DNA from: Microcaldota archaeon
GTDB lineage: Archaea; Micrarchaeota; Micrarchaeia; Anstonellales; Anstonellaceae
NCBI GenBank assembly: GCA_023248665.1
Contig: JAHFEC010000053.1
Location: 1 to 7,667, forward strand
Direction of reading: 5' to 3'
Length of the DNA stretch: 7,667 nt
Shown piece after piece: positions 1 through 6,285 of this stretch (within the stretch, counting starts at the first letter, position 1; each line of letters opens with the position of its first letter). The notes beneath the pieces were generated by a model. The model was not told where the DNA came from, ran no database searches, and saw only the letters and a program-made list of their open reading frames with translations. The translations under genes were made by a program, and so were the position numbers.

Positions 1-135
1 CCGGTCGGAGTGGGGCACGTGGCGAAAAAGCTCGGGCGCAGGGGCGGCAAGACTAAGACTGGCAAACAGAAGAAGGCGCCAAATCGGAAGAGACTAAGAC
101 AGATAATATCATGGCCCCCAAGGAGACGCTCCTAA
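1..135 (+). CDS. possible C-terminal end of an upstream gene with a Lys/Arg-rich tail (partial)
   Basis: The frame beginning at base 1 is open until TAA at 133-135 and would encode about 44 residues very rich in Lys and Arg (motifs such as HVAKKLGRRGGK and KQKKAPNRKR). A basic, probably disordered tail would fit the end of a protein that starts left of the window. It would overlap the start of the next gene (ATG at 111) by 25 bases, which is long but possible in a compact operon. The other two + frames are also open from the edge, to stops at 54-56 and 95-97, so the choice of frame rests only on its composition and length. No domain can be recognised. It may equally be non-coding leader sequence. 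Confidence 0.25.
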   Translation, partial: PVGVGHVAKKLGRRGGKTKTGKQKKAPNRKRLRQIISWPPRRRS

Positions 136-3100
136 AAAATGAGGTGAATATAGAACCCGAGAAACTGAGCGACCGGCAGATTGCGCAAAAGACTGAAACG
201 GGGAATACGGAAACCGGCAAGGTTCCGCAGAGCAAGACGGACCCGCGGGCAAACGGAACGAAGAGCGCACCTACCGGGAGCAAAACACGGGACGCGGTCA
301 TCACGGGGCTTGACATGAGCGGCACGCAAACCGGGCCAACGCTCCGGACTTTGACTCCGCAAGCGCAGTTCGCGCAGGTGAAAGGAAGCGGGCCGCTGCT
401 GGAGACGGGCAAGGCTGGACAGTGGAATTTCTTTAAGCAATACTGCAAGAACCCGAATTATGCCAAGCAAATCGGGAAATTCGACCCGCTCAATGATTTG
501 AGCGTGGATACGTTCGAGCGCTACCATTACCAGCTTGTCGAGCTTGCCAAGACAAACGATTACGCGGCCGAGACGCTGGCGTGCTTGGCCGAAAGCCAGC
601 CGCAGAAATTCGCGGCTGACCTCATCCAGCTGGCGGACCAGAATCCGGAAGCTTACTTCGCACTCAACCATATTATAACCAAGAGACCGGAACTCTTCGA
701 GCCGCGGAAGCATGGCATCGAATCCCTGACATCGGACCTGTTGTTTGACAGCCCGGCCCATCCGCTCCAGAAAGGCTCCGGTCGCGCCCGGCTGGCGCTG
801 GAGGTCGCGAATAGCCATCTAGAGTATTTCACCGGCCAGCAAATGGGGCGGCTTCTCGGCGCGCTGGGCGATACGGACGCCTATCAGTTGGTGAACAATC
901 TGGGCAAGAGCCGCCCGGCCCTGCTCGGAAGCGAGCCCGTCATGGATTGGATGACGGGCCGGTATATCCAAAAGCCTGATCCCACGCTTGGCCGACTTTT
1001 GGGGGATGCCGTCCGGACTGCCAGCGCAGAGACATACATTAATGTGGCCAAAAAACAATTGCCTTTCCTCAACGACTTCAGCCCAAAGACGCTGCGCGAG
1101 GTCCTCTTTGCCTACGACGAAGGCGGCATCCGCCAGAGATCGGACATATTGGCGAACAACCTGCAGGCCATACAGGACTTCGAGGCTTACGAGCCCGGCT
1201 CGGTGGCCAAGTTGGCGGGCGGGGACCAGCACATCCGCCGCTTCGACCGCTACTCGCCGGAGCAGCTGCTGGGGCCTGCCAGCGGCCAGAAGCCGTATTT
1301 TGTCTTCACGGCAGTGGCCGACCAAGGCCCGGGCCTAGAGGCGTTCGCCAACAGCGGAGCGGCGCACGCGCACCTGGGATCCGATTTCGACGTGCGGCAT
1401 TACGAGAGCGGCAGCGTGCCGGAGCTGGCGCGGCAGTTCATCTCAGCCATGAGGAACCGTAATCCGTCCGGAGGGCCGGTGGTCATTGAAATAGATTTGC
1501 ACGGTTTTGGCGACGGCGGCGTGCTGAGCCATGCGACAAACAACGGCACTTTGTATATCAGGCACCTGATGGAGAGCGGGGATTTCTCCCGCTATATCCC
1601 GGACGGCTCGGTCATCATCTTCAATTCCTGCCATGCCGGCGAGCCGGGCAAAATCGCCACCCAGTTTGGCTCCAATTACGGCAAGCATTTCATAGTGTAT
1701 GCCTACGAAGGGGAGAATGCGGCATCGGCTATCTACCGGGGGGCTGCCGACGGCCAGATGACATTTGACTTCCGGATGCGCTTTGGGGGCGAGATGCTGG
1801 ATGTTTCTGCCCCCGGAGCAGGGAAGGCACCGGTTTCGTTACCAGATGAAACGCTCTACAAAGGAACTTCACCTGCCAGCAGCCAGGGGCCGGTGTATAT
1901 GCAGAAATCAGATGTGTCGAATTTCCTTAGGCAAGAGGGGACGGATAAGAAAAACACAGATGCGAGGAATCGCACCCGGACGCCGGCTGAATTTGGGATA
2001 ACCCCCAATGACTTCCTAGCTGTGAGCGAAAGACTCGGCCAGATAGGAGTGACGTTCGAACAGACGGCCCGGGATCCGGCGACGGGCTATGCCACGCTCG
2101 CTCTGTTCGACACAGACAGCAGTATGAGAATCGGAGAAATCACCTCCGCAAGGCTGAAGGAATTCACCAATCAGCTCGATTTTTACAAATCCCGTTTCCC
2201 TAACATGAAAGTGCTTGGAACCGACCGCGTTGTCTCCTCGACAGCAAGCTTGGAGGAGTCGTATACGAGCTGGCACCAGAAACCGGGGAACGCCGCATCT
2301 GATTTGGCCGATTATCTGACTTATCTCAACAGCTTCGCGCAGGGCCTGCCGCACGAAATCGAGGCCAGTCTTCCGGCTGTGGAGGCGGTCCTCAAGGAGT
2401 TTGGATGCGAACTGGATTATAACGGGGAGTTCACCCACATGGTCGGGGAGAACACGGTCTTCTCCGTGCAGGTCAGCGGTGGGATGGGCCGGCGGGTGCT
2501 GGTCAAGCTCGCAGATATGGCGGAGGATGAACTGGCGATTGCCGTGCTGATGAAGATGGGGCGTCATCTCTACAAGGTCCGGGCAAGCCCGGGTGCATCA
2601 GCCATCGAAATTGTGCCCGGCCTCGCTCATATCAACATGATGAGACAGGATGCTTTTGCTGGCATGAAAGAAAAAGTGATGAAGAAAGGAGGCACGGAGC
2701 GCCAGACTTATCTCTGCAGCTTGGTGTCCTGGATGGCCGATATGCAGTTCTTCAATTTTGGGGACAGCCACGGGGGCAATTGGATTGATTGGAACTGGAT
2801 GGCGGAACGCATTGATTTCGAGAGCTTTGCTCAAAAGTCGCCGCACACTTTCGAAAGCCTCTGCAAAACGCTTGGACTGGATTTTGACCCTGTCGAAGAA
2901 GCCGAATTGATGCCGGTGCTTAAGCAGACGTTCGTAAACCGTTGGGGCGAGATCCAGACATCATACAGCCAGCAACGGGGGGAAATCCTCGGCTTGTACC
3001 AGCAGTATATGACCAGCGCCACCCCGGGAGAGCCTCCGCGGCTGAGTGGCGACTTTTATAAAGCTCGGACGCCTGAAATGATAGTCAGACGATTCGATGA

Positions 3101-3167
3101 CATGAACGAATACACGCCGCAGAGAACATGGGATTTGGCCATGCCCAACAAAGGGACCGGAAACTAG
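111..3167 (+). CDS. large multidomain protein: helical repeats, caspase-like (clan CD) protease domain, protein-kinase-like domain
   Basis: This 1018-residue protein is not a known named family member as far as I can tell. Residues 1-100 are polar, low-complexity and probably disordered. Residues about 138-320 contain at least four degenerate helical repeats (for example AYFALNHIITKRPELF and AYQLVNNLGKSRPALL). Residues about 394-560 resemble a caspase/metacaspase fold: strand YFVFT, then hydrophobic strand plus His-Gly at IEIDLHG (H464), then hydrophobic strand plus Cys at IIFNSCHAG (C507). Metacaspases typically read DSCHSG at this Cys; here the Asp is Asn505. Residues about 770-910 resemble the protein-kinase-like fold: VLVKL (K799), an acidic helix (E805/E807), hinge-like IEIVPG, catalytic FGDSHGGN (D885, N890) and IDFE (D902). 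Residues 620-720 are unassigned. No signal peptide or membrane segment is seen. ATG 111 is the first possible start after an in-frame TAA at 54-56; no clear ribosome binding site precedes it, so it may be leaderless. Folds are inferred from motifs only. Confidence 0.85.
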   Translation: MAPKETLLKNEVNIEPEKLSDRQIAQKTETGNTETGKVPQSKTDPRANGTKSAPTGSKTRDAVITGLDMSGTQTGPTLRTLTPQAQFAQVKGSGPLLETGKAGQWNFFKQYCKNPNYAKQIGKFDPLNDLSVDTFERYHYQLVELAKTNDYAAETLACLAESQPQKFAADLIQLADQNPEAYFALNHIITKRPELFEPRKHGIESLTSDLLFDSPAHPLQKGSGRARLALEVANSHLEYFTGQQMGRLLGALGDTDAYQLVNNLGKSRPALLGSEPVMDWMTGRYIQKPDPTLGRLLGDAVRTASAETYINVAKKQLPFLNDFSPKTLREVLFAYDEGGIRQRSDILANNLQAIQDFEAYEPGSVAKLAGGDQHIRRFDRYSPEQLLGPASGQKPYFVFTAVADQGPGLEAFANSGAAHAHLGSDFDVRHYESGSVPELARQFISAMRNRNPSGGPVVIEIDLHGFGDGGVLSHATNNGTLYIRHLMESGDFSRYIPDGSVIIFNSCHAGEPGKIATQFGSNYGKHFIVYAYEGENAASAIYRGAADGQMTFDFRMRFGGEMLDVSAPGAGKAPVSLPDETLYKGTSPASSQGPVYMQKSDVSNFLRQEGTDKKNTDARNRTRTPAEFGITPNDFLAVSERLGQIGVTFEQTARDPATGYATLALFDTDSSMRIGEITSARLKEFTNQLDFYKSRFPNMKVLGTDRVVSSTASLEESYTSWHQKPGNAASDLADYLTYLNSFAQGLPHEIEASLPAVEAVLKEFGCELDYNGEFTHMVGENTVFSVQVSGGMGRRVLVKLADMAEDELAIAVLMKMGRHLYKVRASPGASAIEIVPGLAHINMMRQDAFAGMKEKVMKKGGTERQTYLCSLVSWMADMQFFNFGDSHGGNWIDWNWMAERIDFESFAQKSPHTFESLCKTLGLDFDPVEEAELMPVLKQTFVNRWGEIQTSYSQQRGEILGLYQQYMTSATPGEPPRLSGDFYKARTPEMIVRRFDDMNEYTPQRTWDLAMPNKGTGN

Positions 3168-3180
3168 GGATGGGATTGAA

Positions 3181-3810
3181 ATGGCGCAAAAAAAGATTTA
3201 TATTAACAATGAAGGCTTGGAGCAACTACGCTGGAATCTTCGAAAAATTACGAATATTAAAGAGGCACTGAACAAGCTGGGGGCAAAGGAAATTGGGCCG
3301 GACAGGGAATTGAAGAATCTTCCATCTGGATTGCTGCTTTCATCCAATGCGTCAATCAAGGAAGAGCAGGTGCGCAGCAAGGTTTTGGATGCCATCCGGC
3401 CTTCTGACCTAAAACGGCTGGTCATAAATCTCGGGCTTGAGGTGCTGTGCTCTGAACAACTAGGCTATGACTCCAGAGGCAAGACCCTTTACCTTTCAAA
3501 GGAAGGCCTGCTGGCAGCCGTGGTCTTTTCCAAATACTTCAAAGAAGAATTGAAGGGGATTGCCCCGCTCTTGCCGCAGATTTTGGAAGAAGGACGGCTG
3601 GATGATTTGGCAGGCCAGCCCACTCATGTGGCGGCCGGCACGCTCTTTTTCCTTCATCTTCTCTCCAAAGGCGTTGATGGCGCAGTGGACAGCCATAATC
3701 TCAACTTCAAGGTCTTCGAGGACCCCTCCAAGTGGAACATGTTGGTCCTGCAACCGGAGTTGACCAACCTCGAGGCCCGATACTACATCCTGCTGACTGA
3801 GCAGGAATAG
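3181..3810 (+). CDS. hypothetical 209-residue protein, likely co-transcribed with the caspase-like gene
   Basis: I do not recognise this protein. It starts 13 bases after the stop of the caspase-like gene, with a purine-rich GGGATGGGATTGAA stretch before ATG that could serve as a weak ribosome binding site, so the two genes are probably one transcript. The sequence reads as a mixed, soluble, mostly helical protein with no signal peptide or transmembrane segment. The N-terminal half is Lys/Glu-rich. A hydrophobic helical segment lies at about residues 108-136 (LSKEGLLAAVVFSKYF), another at 149-163 (HVAAGTLFFLHLL), and a short strand-rich end follows (WNMLVLQPEL, ARYYILL). Its base composition is more A-rich than dnaG. 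Given the tight pairing it could be a substrate, regulator or inhibitor of the neighbouring protein, but nothing in the sequence proves that. Confidence 0.75.
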   Translation: MAQKKIYINNEGLEQLRWNLRKITNIKEALNKLGAKEIGPDRELKNLPSGLLLSSNASIKEEQVRSKVLDAIRPSDLKRLVINLGLEVLCSEQLGYDSRGKTLYLSKEGLLAAVVFSKYFKEELKGIAPLLPQILEEGRLDDLAGQPTHVAAGTLFFLHLLSKGVDGAVDSHNLNFKVFEDPSKWNMLVLQPELTNLEARYYILLTEQE

Positions 3811-3837
3811 CACAAATGCGAAGCCCGGAACAAAACC

Positions 3838-3844
3838 TTTTAAA
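3838..3844 (+). promoter_or_regulatory. candidate archaeal TATA box
   Basis: TTTTAAA sits in an otherwise mixed sequence and is preceded by an A-rich stretch (CAAAACC) that could act as a weak BRE. A transcription start about 25-30 bases downstream would fall at about 3866-3871, exactly where a GTG begins a short open frame. It could drive that frame, or the downstream DUF167 gene through a long A-rich leader. The motif is short and could be chance. Confidence 0.3.
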
Positions 3845-3870
3845 GTCCGGAAGGCGTATTAATCATTGCC

Positions 3871-3981
3871 GTGCGTGGATGGCGCCCCGAGCATAGCGAT
3901 GAACCGGCTGTCAACAGCGCATCGGCAAACGTTGCATTAAAAAATGAAAAAAACAAGCAAAAAATGAAAAGAAAAAAATAG
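3871..3981 (+). CDS. possible leaderless mini-ORF with Lys-rich end
   Basis: A GTG at 3871 opens a 36-codon frame ending at TAG 3979-3981. The first part has a non-repetitive composition (MRGWRPEHSDEPAVNSA) and the end is Lys/Asn-rich because it enters an A-rich tract. The GTG lies about 30 bases downstream of a TATA-like box, the spacing expected of a leaderless archaeal transcript. Just before the stop is a run of seven A arranged as A|AAA|AAA in frame; one step back would join a long open frame that continues to TGA at 4140-4142. No homology is recognised. It could be a real small gene, a frameshifted remnant, or chance. Confidence 0.2.
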   Translation: MRGWRPEHSDEPAVNSASANVALKNEKNKQKMKRKK

Positions 3982-4085
3982 ATTCAAAAGAAGATAAAAA
4001 AATCGCAAAAAACAAGAAAGAAAAAGATCAAAAAAGAAAAATCGAAGAAATTGAAAAAATTCAAGGAATTCACAAAAAAGAAGTT
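3937..4085. repeat. A-rich low-complexity tract (about 150 bp)
   Basis: On the + strand this stretch is made almost only of A with scattered G, T and C, containing many runs of 4-7 A (such as GATAAAAAAATCGC). It contrasts sharply with the GC-rich genes on either side. Two of the three + frames read as strings of Lys, Glu and Ile, which is expected from the composition. It ends about 45 bases before the DUF167 start codon. Possible roles are an A-rich 5' leader, a flexible or bent DNA segment, or the remnant of a Lys-rich gene. The strand asymmetry (A on +, T on -) would also give a minus-strand transcript a long U-rich terminator. Confidence 0.75.
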
Positions 4086-4118
4086 TCGAGCACTGCTCGT
4101 CCATTCATGGCGTCCTTT

Positions 4119-4123
4119 GAGGT
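4119..4123 (+). promoter_or_regulatory. ribosome binding site of the DUF167 gene
   Basis: GAGGT lies six bases before ATG 4130 and is complementary to the usual 3' end of archaeal 16S rRNA. It fixes the start of the DUF167 gene at 4130. Confidence 0.65.
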
Positions 4124-4129
4124 TTTGGC

Positions 4130-4420
4130 ATGGGTCGTTTGACTCTCAAAGCCATCCCGGGCGCCAAGCATCCGGATATCGAGTTCATAGCGCCATCAGG
4201 CAGGTCCGGCATGGCCAACGCGCCGGTTTTGAAGGTGCGCCTGACTGAGCCGCCCGTCGACGGGCGGGCCAACAAAGCCATCGAGAAATGGCTGGGCAAA
4301 CTCTCCGGGACGCCCGTGCGCATCTGCGCCGGCGCGAGCAGCCGTATCAAGACCATCGCGTTCGACATGGACGAGGAAGTTTTCCTCGCAGCCATCCGAA
4401 AAGCCCTCGGCGGGCTTTGA
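4130..4420 (+). CDS. DUF167 / UPF0235 (YggU-like) family protein
   Basis: This 96-residue protein matches the family in length and in its hallmark segments: a first strand with RLTLKAIPGA at residues 3-12, the strand-plus-motif VRLTEPPVDGRAN at 36-48, and the G-x-x-SRIK element at 68-74 leading into the last strand, then a C-terminal helix. The family is small, single-domain and widespread in archaea and bacteria; its biochemical function is not firmly established. A GAGGT ribosome binding site six bases upstream supports the ATG. Sequence between residues 14 and 32 (containing SGRSGMANAP) is slightly longer than the shortest members, as in other versions with a loop before the second strand. 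The gene lies 134 bases upstream of dnaG on the same strand and may share its transcript. Confidence 0.9.
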   Translation: MGRLTLKAIPGAKHPDIEFIAPSGRSGMANAPVLKVRLTEPPVDGRANKAIEKWLGKLSGTPVRICAGASSRIKTIAFDMDEEVFLAAIRKALGGL

Positions 4421-4468
4421 TAGAAAGTGCTTGTGGGCCCGGCCGTTTTTGGCGGGGTCCGGCGCCAG

Positions 4469-4484
4469 CCGTCCTTTTGGACGG
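4469..4484 (+). other. perfect 6-bp hairpin CCGTCC-TTTT-GGACGG
   Basis: A short GC-rich inverted repeat with a TTTT loop lies in the spacer between the DUF167 gene and dnaG. It has no following T-run, so it is not a classical intrinsic terminator. It may be an mRNA structure between the two cistrons or part of a small RNA. A second hairpin follows immediately at 4487-4498. Confidence 0.4.
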
Positions 4485-4486
4485 GG

Positions 4487-4498
4487 CGCATAGATGCG
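4487..4498 (+). other. small hairpin CGCA-TAGA-TGCG
   Basis: A perfect 4-bp stem with a TAGA loop starts two bases after the hairpin at 4469-4484. The two could stack in an mRNA leader about 60 bases upstream of the dnaG start. On its own it is weak and could be chance in GC-rich DNA. Confidence 0.25.
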
Positions 4499-4543
4499 AG
4501 GGTCTGAGACGCGCGCAAGACTTCTTTTGGTGCATTTCCCTAC

Positions 4544-4550
4544 AAGGTGA
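4544..4550 (+). promoter_or_regulatory. ribosome binding site that decides the dnaG start
   Basis: AAGGTGA precedes ATG 4555 with a four-base spacer. The same frame is open upstream to 4288, but residues before 4555 are an out-of-frame read of the DUF167 gene, and archaeal DnaG proteins begin at the MGKTYIDTVKY segment. The site therefore supports 4555. Confidence 0.8.
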
Positions 4551-4554
4551 ACCC

Positions 4555-6108
4555 ATGGGAAAAACATACATCGACACAGTGAAATATCTGGTTTATGCCA
4601 ATGCCGAGATTTCCGGGCTGGTGGAGAAACCCGACGTGGTCGGGGCCATCTTCGGCCAGACTGAAGGGCTGCTGGGAGACGAGCTCGACCTGCGCGAGCT
4701 GCAGAAGAACGGCCGGATCGGAAGAATAGAGGTGGATTTGAACCCGCGCGGCGGCAAGTCCATCGGCAAAATAAAGCTGCCTTCCTCCCTGGACATGGTG
4801 GAGACGAGCATACTGGCCGCGGCCCTCGAGACCGTGGACCGGGTGGGCCCGTGCGACGCCAAAATCAACGTCGAGAAGATCGAGGACACGCGCAGCATCA
4901 AGCGCAAGGACCTGATCGAGCGCGCCAAGGCCCTGTTCAAGAACATGGTCCTGACCGAGATACCCGAGAGCAAGGAGATCTCCGAGCAGGTGCGCTCGGA
5001 AGTGAAGGCCTCCGAGGTGTCCTCGTACGGCCCCGAGAAGCTGCCCGCGGGCCCCAACATCGAGAAATCCGACTCCGTCCTCCTGGTGGAGGGCCGCGCC
5101 GACGTCATCAACCTGCTCAAGAACGACATCAACAACGTGGTCGGCGTGGGCGGGGCCAACGTGGCCCAGTCCGTGGCCAAACTGTGCCGCGAGAAGGAGG
5201 TGACGGTGTTCCTCGACGGGGACCGTGGCGGGGACATCATCCTCAACGAACTGGCGCGCATCGCCGACATCGACTTCGTGGCGCGCGCGCCGACCGGGAA
5301 GGAAGTGGAGGAGCTCACGCGCAAGGAACTCATCAAGTGCCTGCGCGCCAAGGTGCCCTTCGAGCAGGGCTCGTCCGGGCCCGGCGAGGAAGAACGGCGC
5401 TTGGGACGGTACCGGCCGCAATTTAACACCAACCGCTCGGGCGGCAACTACAACAGCCAAGGCTACGGACGGCGCGAAGGCTCGCGTTACGAGCAGTCGG
5501 ACTGGCAGCCCCAACCGCAGGCCCCGGTTGCGCAGGCCGCACCCGGTTTCGCGCCTAATGCGCCGGAGAGCGGATACGTCGGACGGCAGCCGCGCGGATA
5601 CGGGCACGATGCGCCCGCCCCGCAACGCGAGATGGTGAATGAGACCGCGCCCCGCTCCGAAAGCCCGGCCACGGCTTTGCCGGGACTGCGTGCGCCGGAG
5701 CCCTCGTTCTCGGCCCCGCGAAAAGAGGAGGCTTTCCCGCCCGCCAGCCCGGCGGCGAACGTGCCGGCCACGCCGTCGGCTGAGCCGGCCGCGAATTCCC
5801 CGGCCCCATCCGGACCCTCGCTCTCGGAAGCGCCCCAGACCCTGCTCGCCTCGCTGGGCGAGCTGGAGAACACGTTGCAGGCGCGCTTCTACGACGCCGA
5901 TCTCAAGTGCGTCAAGGAGATCCCGGTGCGGGACATGATCAAGAACCTCGACGCCGAGAGTTCGGTGTATGCGGTCGTATTCGACGGCATCATCACCCAG
6001 CGGCTCGCGGACCTGGCGCAGAGCAAGGGCGCGCAGGCGCTCGTCGGGATAAAACTGGGCAACGTGTTCCGCAAGCCGGCCAGCGTGCTGTTGCACACCA
6101 AGCAGTAA
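4555..6108 (+). CDS. dnaG: archaeal DnaG-type primase (Toprim domain), exosome-associated
   Basis: This 517-residue protein shows the archaeal DnaG architecture. Residues 1-165 are the conserved archaeal N-terminal region (MGKTYIDTVKYLVYANAEI at the start). Residues about 172-256 are the Toprim domain, with the acidic LLVEGRAD (E179) and FLDGDRGGD (D221, D223) motifs that bind metal. Residues about 428-517 are the conserved C-terminal domain (VVFDGIITQRL, GIKLGNVFRKP). In archaea this protein has primase activity in vitro and associates with the RNA-degrading exosome; replication priming itself relies mainly on PriS/PriL. Between the Toprim and C-terminal domains, residues about 271-425 form a long low-complexity segment, first Gly/Asn/Arg/Tyr/Gln-rich (RSGGNYNSQGYGRREGSR), then Pro/Ala/Ser-rich. 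That makes the protein longer than the roughly 400-450 residues common in the family. Third codon positions are strongly G/C, unlike the 209-residue gene upstream. Confidence 0.97.
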   Translation: MGKTYIDTVKYLVYANAEISGLVEKPDVVGAIFGQTEGLLGDELDLRELQKNGRIGRIEVDLNPRGGKSIGKIKLPSSLDMVETSILAAALETVDRVGPCDAKINVEKIEDTRSIKRKDLIERAKALFKNMVLTEIPESKEISEQVRSEVKASEVSSYGPEKLPAGPNIEKSDSVLLVEGRADVINLLKNDINNVVGVGGANVAQSVAKLCREKEVTVFLDGDRGGDIILNELARIADIDFVARAPTGKEVEELTRKELIKCLRAKVPFEQGSSGPGEEERRLGRYRPQFNTNRSGGNYNSQGYGRREGSRYEQSDWQPQPQAPVAQAAPGFAPNAPESGYVGRQPRGYGHDAPAPQREMVNETAPRSESPATALPGLRAPEPSFSAPRKEEAFPPASPAANVPATPSAEPAANSPAPSGPSLSEAPQTLLASLGELENTLQARFYDADLKCVKEIPVRDMIKNLDAESSVYAVVFDGIITQRLADLAQSKGAQALVGIKLGNVFRKPASVLLHTKQ

Positions 6109-6110
6109 GG

Positions 6111-6215
6111 ATGAAACTTCGCAGCTGCGCGTTTTTCGCGGTGGCGAACTTCTTTTTAATTTTCTATTTTCTTTGCGGGTTTTCTTGCGCGATAAAAAGA
6201 GCATCTGTGCGATAA
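6111..6215 (+). CDS. possible 34-residue membrane micropeptide
   Basis: An ATG two bases after the dnaG stop opens a 34-codon frame in a different frame from dnaG. It would encode a basic start (MKLRSC), a very hydrophobic stretch of about 20 residues (FFAVANFFLIFYFLCGFSC) and a basic end (IKRASVR), a typical single membrane helix or signal-peptide layout. AAGG just before the ATG could act as a ribosome binding site but lies too close. The hydrophobicity may simply reflect the T-rich terminator sequence (Phe and Leu codons are T-rich), so it is more likely chance than a gene. Confidence 0.2.
   Translation: MKLRSCAFFAVANFFLIFYFLCGFSCAIKRASVR
6149..6174 (+). terminator. T-rich archaeal-type terminator after dnaG
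   Basis: About 40 bases after the dnaG stop is a tract of repeated T runs (CTTTTTAATTTTC and TATTTTCTTT), and a further seven-T run lies at 6218-6224. Archaeal RNA polymerase stops at such U-rich runs without needing a hairpin. The position fits termination of the DUF167-dnaG transcript. Confidence 0.55.
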
Positions 6216-6224
6216 TGTTTTTTT

Positions 6225-6260
6225 GGGTTAGAAAAGCCTTTTTACGCACGGGGATAACCC
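6225..6260. other. inverted repeat GGGTTA ... TAACCC
   Basis: A perfect 6-bp inverted repeat with a 24-base loop follows the seven-T run. It is long-looped and may be chance; if real it could be an RNA structure between the dnaG terminator and the repeat array. Confidence 0.2.
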
Positions 6261-6269
6261 ATGCATTCA

Positions 6270-6284
6270 TGAAAAGGATTTTCA
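6270..6284 (-). terminator. hairpin TGAAAA-GGA-TTTTCA at the end of the tRNA-repeat array
   Basis: A perfect 6-bp stem with a 3-base loop ends one base before the distal repeat unit. On the minus strand it lies just after the last copy of the tRNA 3' end, so it could mark the end of a minus-strand transcript covering the tRNA and both repeat units. It has only a four-T stretch (CCTTTTC) and is A/T-rich, so the assignment is weak. Confidence 0.3.
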
Positions 6285-6285
6285 G

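Noticed and set aside
50..100. Direct repeat AGACTAAGAC at 50-59 and 91-100
   Set aside because: A 10-base repeat in purine-rich sequence is short, and no further copies or structure are seen.
132..818. A 228-codon minus-strand frame opposite the caspase-like gene
   Set aside because: Its product is Arg/Leu-rich and featureless, and the + strand frame covers the same DNA with recognisable repeats and motifs.
4051..4248. A Lys-rich frame starting at TTG 4051 and running into the DUF167 gene
   Set aside because: Its Lys-rich beginning comes from the A-rich tract and the rest is an out-of-frame read of the DUF167 gene.
4441..4520. A tRNA or C/D box RNA in the DUF167-dnaG spacer
   Set aside because: There is no T-arm motif or cloverleaf; a CTGA at about 4503 could be a D box, but no good RTGATGA C box lies at a suitable distance.
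4288..4554. N-terminal extension of DnaG to 4288
   Set aside because: The extra 89 codons mostly overlap the DUF167 gene in another frame, and the AAGGTGA site and family start both point to ATG 4555.
6186..6215. Direct repeat of TGCGCGATAA / TGTGCGATAA, 20 bases apart
   Set aside because: The copies are short and imperfect, with no context suggesting an operator.
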